A stretch of DNA of 5,994 bases. Origin: an uncultured Angelakisella sp. (GTDB lineage Bacteria > Bacillota > Clostridia > Oscillospirales > Ruminococcaceae). Positions 4,570 through 5,994 of this stretch are shown here, one piece after another. Both the position numbers and the translations under genes were made by a program. The notes under the pieces are model-generated. The model had not been told where the DNA came from and did not search any database. It worked only from the letters and a program-made list of their open reading frames with translations. Position 1 is the stretch's first letter. The number at the start of each line of letters is the position of its first letter. The DNA lies in the NCBI GenBank assembly GCA_937914895.1, contig CALGIL010000182.1, forward strand, positions 1 to 5,994. Direction: 5' to 3'.

Positions 4570-5994
4570 TTACTGCCGGGCCTCCATGGCCAGGGCGCGG
4601 TTGATGGCGCTGACAAAGGCCTGCACCGAGGCCTCGATGACGTCGGTGGACAGCCCCCGGCCCAGGTGGATGCCGCCGCCGTGGCGGACCCGCACCGCCA
4701 CCTCGCCCAAGGCGTCCAGGCCGCCGGTGACAGCCCGGATGTCGTAGGAGATGAGGGGCCAGTCGCCGCCCACAATGCGCACGATGGCCTGAAAGGCCGC
4801 GTCCACGGGGCCCTCGCCCATGGCCGCCTCGGACAGGGCCTCCTCCCCGTGGAGGAGGGTGATGCTGGCCATGGATTTTATTTTGTTGCCGCTTTGTATC
4901 TGGAAGGAATCCAGGCTGTAATAGTCCGGGACACTGGCCAGCTGGGTTTGCAGGATGGCCTCCAGATCCCGGTCGGTGAGGTGTTTTTTTCGGTCCGCCA
5001 GCAGCTTATAGGCGGCAAAGGCCTCGTCCAGCTCCTTTGGGCCCAGGGTGTACCCCAGCTCCTCCAGGTGGCCGGCAAAGGCGTGGCGCCCCGAGTGCTT
5101 GCCCAGCACCATGGTGCTGCCCTGCCTGCCGATGGACTGGGGGGTCATAATCTCGTAGGTCATGGCGTTCTGCATCATGCCGTGCTGGTGGATGCCCGAT
5201 TCGTGGGCAAAGGCGTTGGCCCCCACAACGGGCTTGGTGACGGGCACCGGCACCCCGGTCAGCTTGGCCACCCGCCGGCTGGTCTGGTCGATGCGCTGGA
5301 TCTGAATATTGTGGCGGACGGGGCTTAAGGGTTCCCGGACGGTCAGGGCCATGACCACCTCCTCCAGGGGGCAGTTGCCGGCCCGCTCGCCCAGGCCGTT
5401 GACGGTCACCTCCACCTGGCGGGCGCCCTGCTCCACGGCGGCCAGGGTGTTGGCCACCGCCAGCCCCAGGTCGTTGTGGCAGTGGGCGCTCAGGCGCACA
5501 TGGTCGGTGCCCCGGACATTTTTCCGGATGTTCCCCATCAGTGCGCCAAACTCCCGGGGCATGGCGTAGCCCACGGTGTCGGCGACGCAGACGGTGGAGG
5601 CGCCGGCTTCGATGGCGGCGTCCAGAATGCGGTACAGAAAGACGGGGTCGGAGCGGCTGCCGTCCTCGCAGGAAAACTGTACGTCCCCGCACAGGGAAGC
5701 GGCCAGGGCGACGCACTGGGCGGCGCGGCGCAGCACCTCCTCCCGCTCCATCTGCAGCTTGTACTTCATATGGAGGTCGCTGGTGGCAATAAAGAGGTGG
5801 AGCCGGGGCTTTTTGCCGTACTTCACCGCGTCCCAGCCCCGGTGGATGTCCCCTTCGACACAGCGGCAAAGGGCCGCCACCCCGCAGTCCACCGACTGGG
5901 AGATGGCCCGCACCGACTCAAAATCCCCGGGGGAGGCGGCGGGAAAGCCCGCCTCGATGACGTCCACCCCCAGCCGGTCCAGCTGACGGGCAAT
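4570..5994 (-). CDS. leuA: 2-isopropylmalate synthase, N-terminus beyond right edge
   Basis: The enzyme condenses acetyl-CoA with 2-oxoisovalerate to 2-isopropylmalate, the first committed step of leucine synthesis, in the cytoplasm. The frame is open to the window edge and shows 474 residues. Numbering from the edge (IARQLDRLGVDVIEAGFPAA), the catalytic TIM barrel spans about 1-290. It includes HLFIATSDLHMKYKL (66-80), ADTVGYAMPREFGAL (138-152), the metal ligands H171 and H173 in AHCHND, and GLGERAGN with N207. The linker follows, then the C-terminal LeuA regulatory domain (about 355-470; GEGPVDAAFQAI and GRGLSTDVIEAS), where leucine feedback acts. Only about 30-35 residues are missing, including the FDTTLRDGEQ motif, so total length would be near the usual 500-510. 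A GTG at 5967 lies inside the barrel and is not the true start. Homocitrate or citramalate synthase is less likely given the full regulatory domain and HMKYKL-type barrel sequence. Its promoter lies outside the window. Confidence 0.93.
   Translation of the reverse strand: MARQLDRLGVDVIEAGFPAASPGDFESVRAISQSVDCGVAALCRCVEGDIHRGWDAVKYGKKPRLHLFIATSDLHMKYKLQMEREEVLRRAAQCVALAASLCGDVQFSCEDGSRSDPVFLYRILDAAIEAGASTVCVADTVGYAMPREFGALMGNIRKNVRGTDHVRLSAHCHNDLGLAVANTLAAVEQGARQVEVTVNGLGERAGNCPLEEVVMALTVREPLSPVRHNIQIQRIDQTSRRVAKLTGVPVPVTKPVVGANAFAHESGIHQHGMMQNAMTYEIMTPQSIGRQGSTMVLGKHSGRHAFAGHLEELGYTLGPKELDEAFAAYKLLADRKKHLTDRDLEAILQTQLASVPDYYSLDSFQIQSGNKIKSMASITLLHGEEALSEAAMGEGPVDAAFQAIVRIVGGDWPLISYDIRAVTGGLDALGEVAVRVRHGGGIHLGRGLSTDVIEASVQAFVSAINRALAMEARQ

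Noticed and set aside
4666..5328. A 220-codon plus-strand frame inside leuA
   Set aside because: It is the antisense shadow of a well-conserved enzyme; its composition is biased and no motif is recognisable.
5006..5869. A 287-codon minus-strand frame overlapping leuA
   Set aside because: It is an Arg/Pro/Gly-rich frame-shifted shadow of leuA with no domain character.
5965..5967. GTG as the start of leuA
   Set aside because: The frame stays open to the window edge with conserved LeuA sequence (IARQLDRLG) before it, and the essential FDTTLRDGEQ motif must lie further upstream outside the window.
1..5994. CRISPR arrays, tRNA or rRNA genes, insertion sequences, prophage or defence genes
   Set aside because: No regularly spaced repeats, cloverleaf sequences, terminal inverted repeats or transposase/integrase motifs were seen on either strand.

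Overview
The window is GC-rich in its genes and AT-rich between them. It looks like a chromosomal piece of a high-GC, gut-type Firmicute (Clostridia, perhaps Oscillospiraceae). That placement is inferred from strong AGGAGG-type ribosome sites, a DUF6198/YczE-type membrane protein, a TTG start and the GC-rich codon choice; no marker gene fixes the taxon. Nothing suggests a mobile element: I see no transposase, integrase, tRNA, rRNA or CRISPR array. No non-coding stretch exceeds about 140 bases.

Layout, left to right. (1) 1-546, minus strand: N-terminal 182 residues of a YczE/DUF6198 multi-pass membrane protein, running off the left edge. (2) 547-635: a short spacer with a long, near-perfect stem-loop lacking a U-tract. 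(3) 636-2090, minus: complete SLC13/DASS-type anion permease. (4) 2091-2215: a spacer with a likely sigma70-type promoter, two palindromes and a weak terminator hairpin. (5) 2216-3469, minus: complete FAD-dependent oxidoreductase of the FAD_oxidored (PF12831) type, with a TTG start. (6) 3470-3606: a compact divergent control region with overlapping promoters and a LysR-type T-N11-A dyad. (7) 3607-4509, plus: complete LysR-family regulator. (8) 4510-4569: a strong hairpin terminator between convergent genes. (9) 4570-5994, minus: 2-isopropylmalate synthase (leuA), lacking only its extreme N-terminus beyond the right edge.

Genes 3, 5 and 7 read as one functional module: a regulator divergent from a flavoenzyme, followed by an organic-anion transporter. 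The best dyad (TATAG-N7-CTATA) is centred about 65 bases upstream of the predicted flavoenzyme transcription start and overlaps the regulator's own predicted start. This is the classic arrangement for a LysR regulator that activates its neighbour and represses itself. The simplest reading is inducible uptake and oxidation or reduction of a carboxylate-like anion. The layout resembles the tricarballylate (tcu) type of cluster, but the transporter family differs and no iron-sulfur partner is seen, so the substrate is unknown. leuA is a housekeeping leucine-synthesis gene separated from this module by the terminator.
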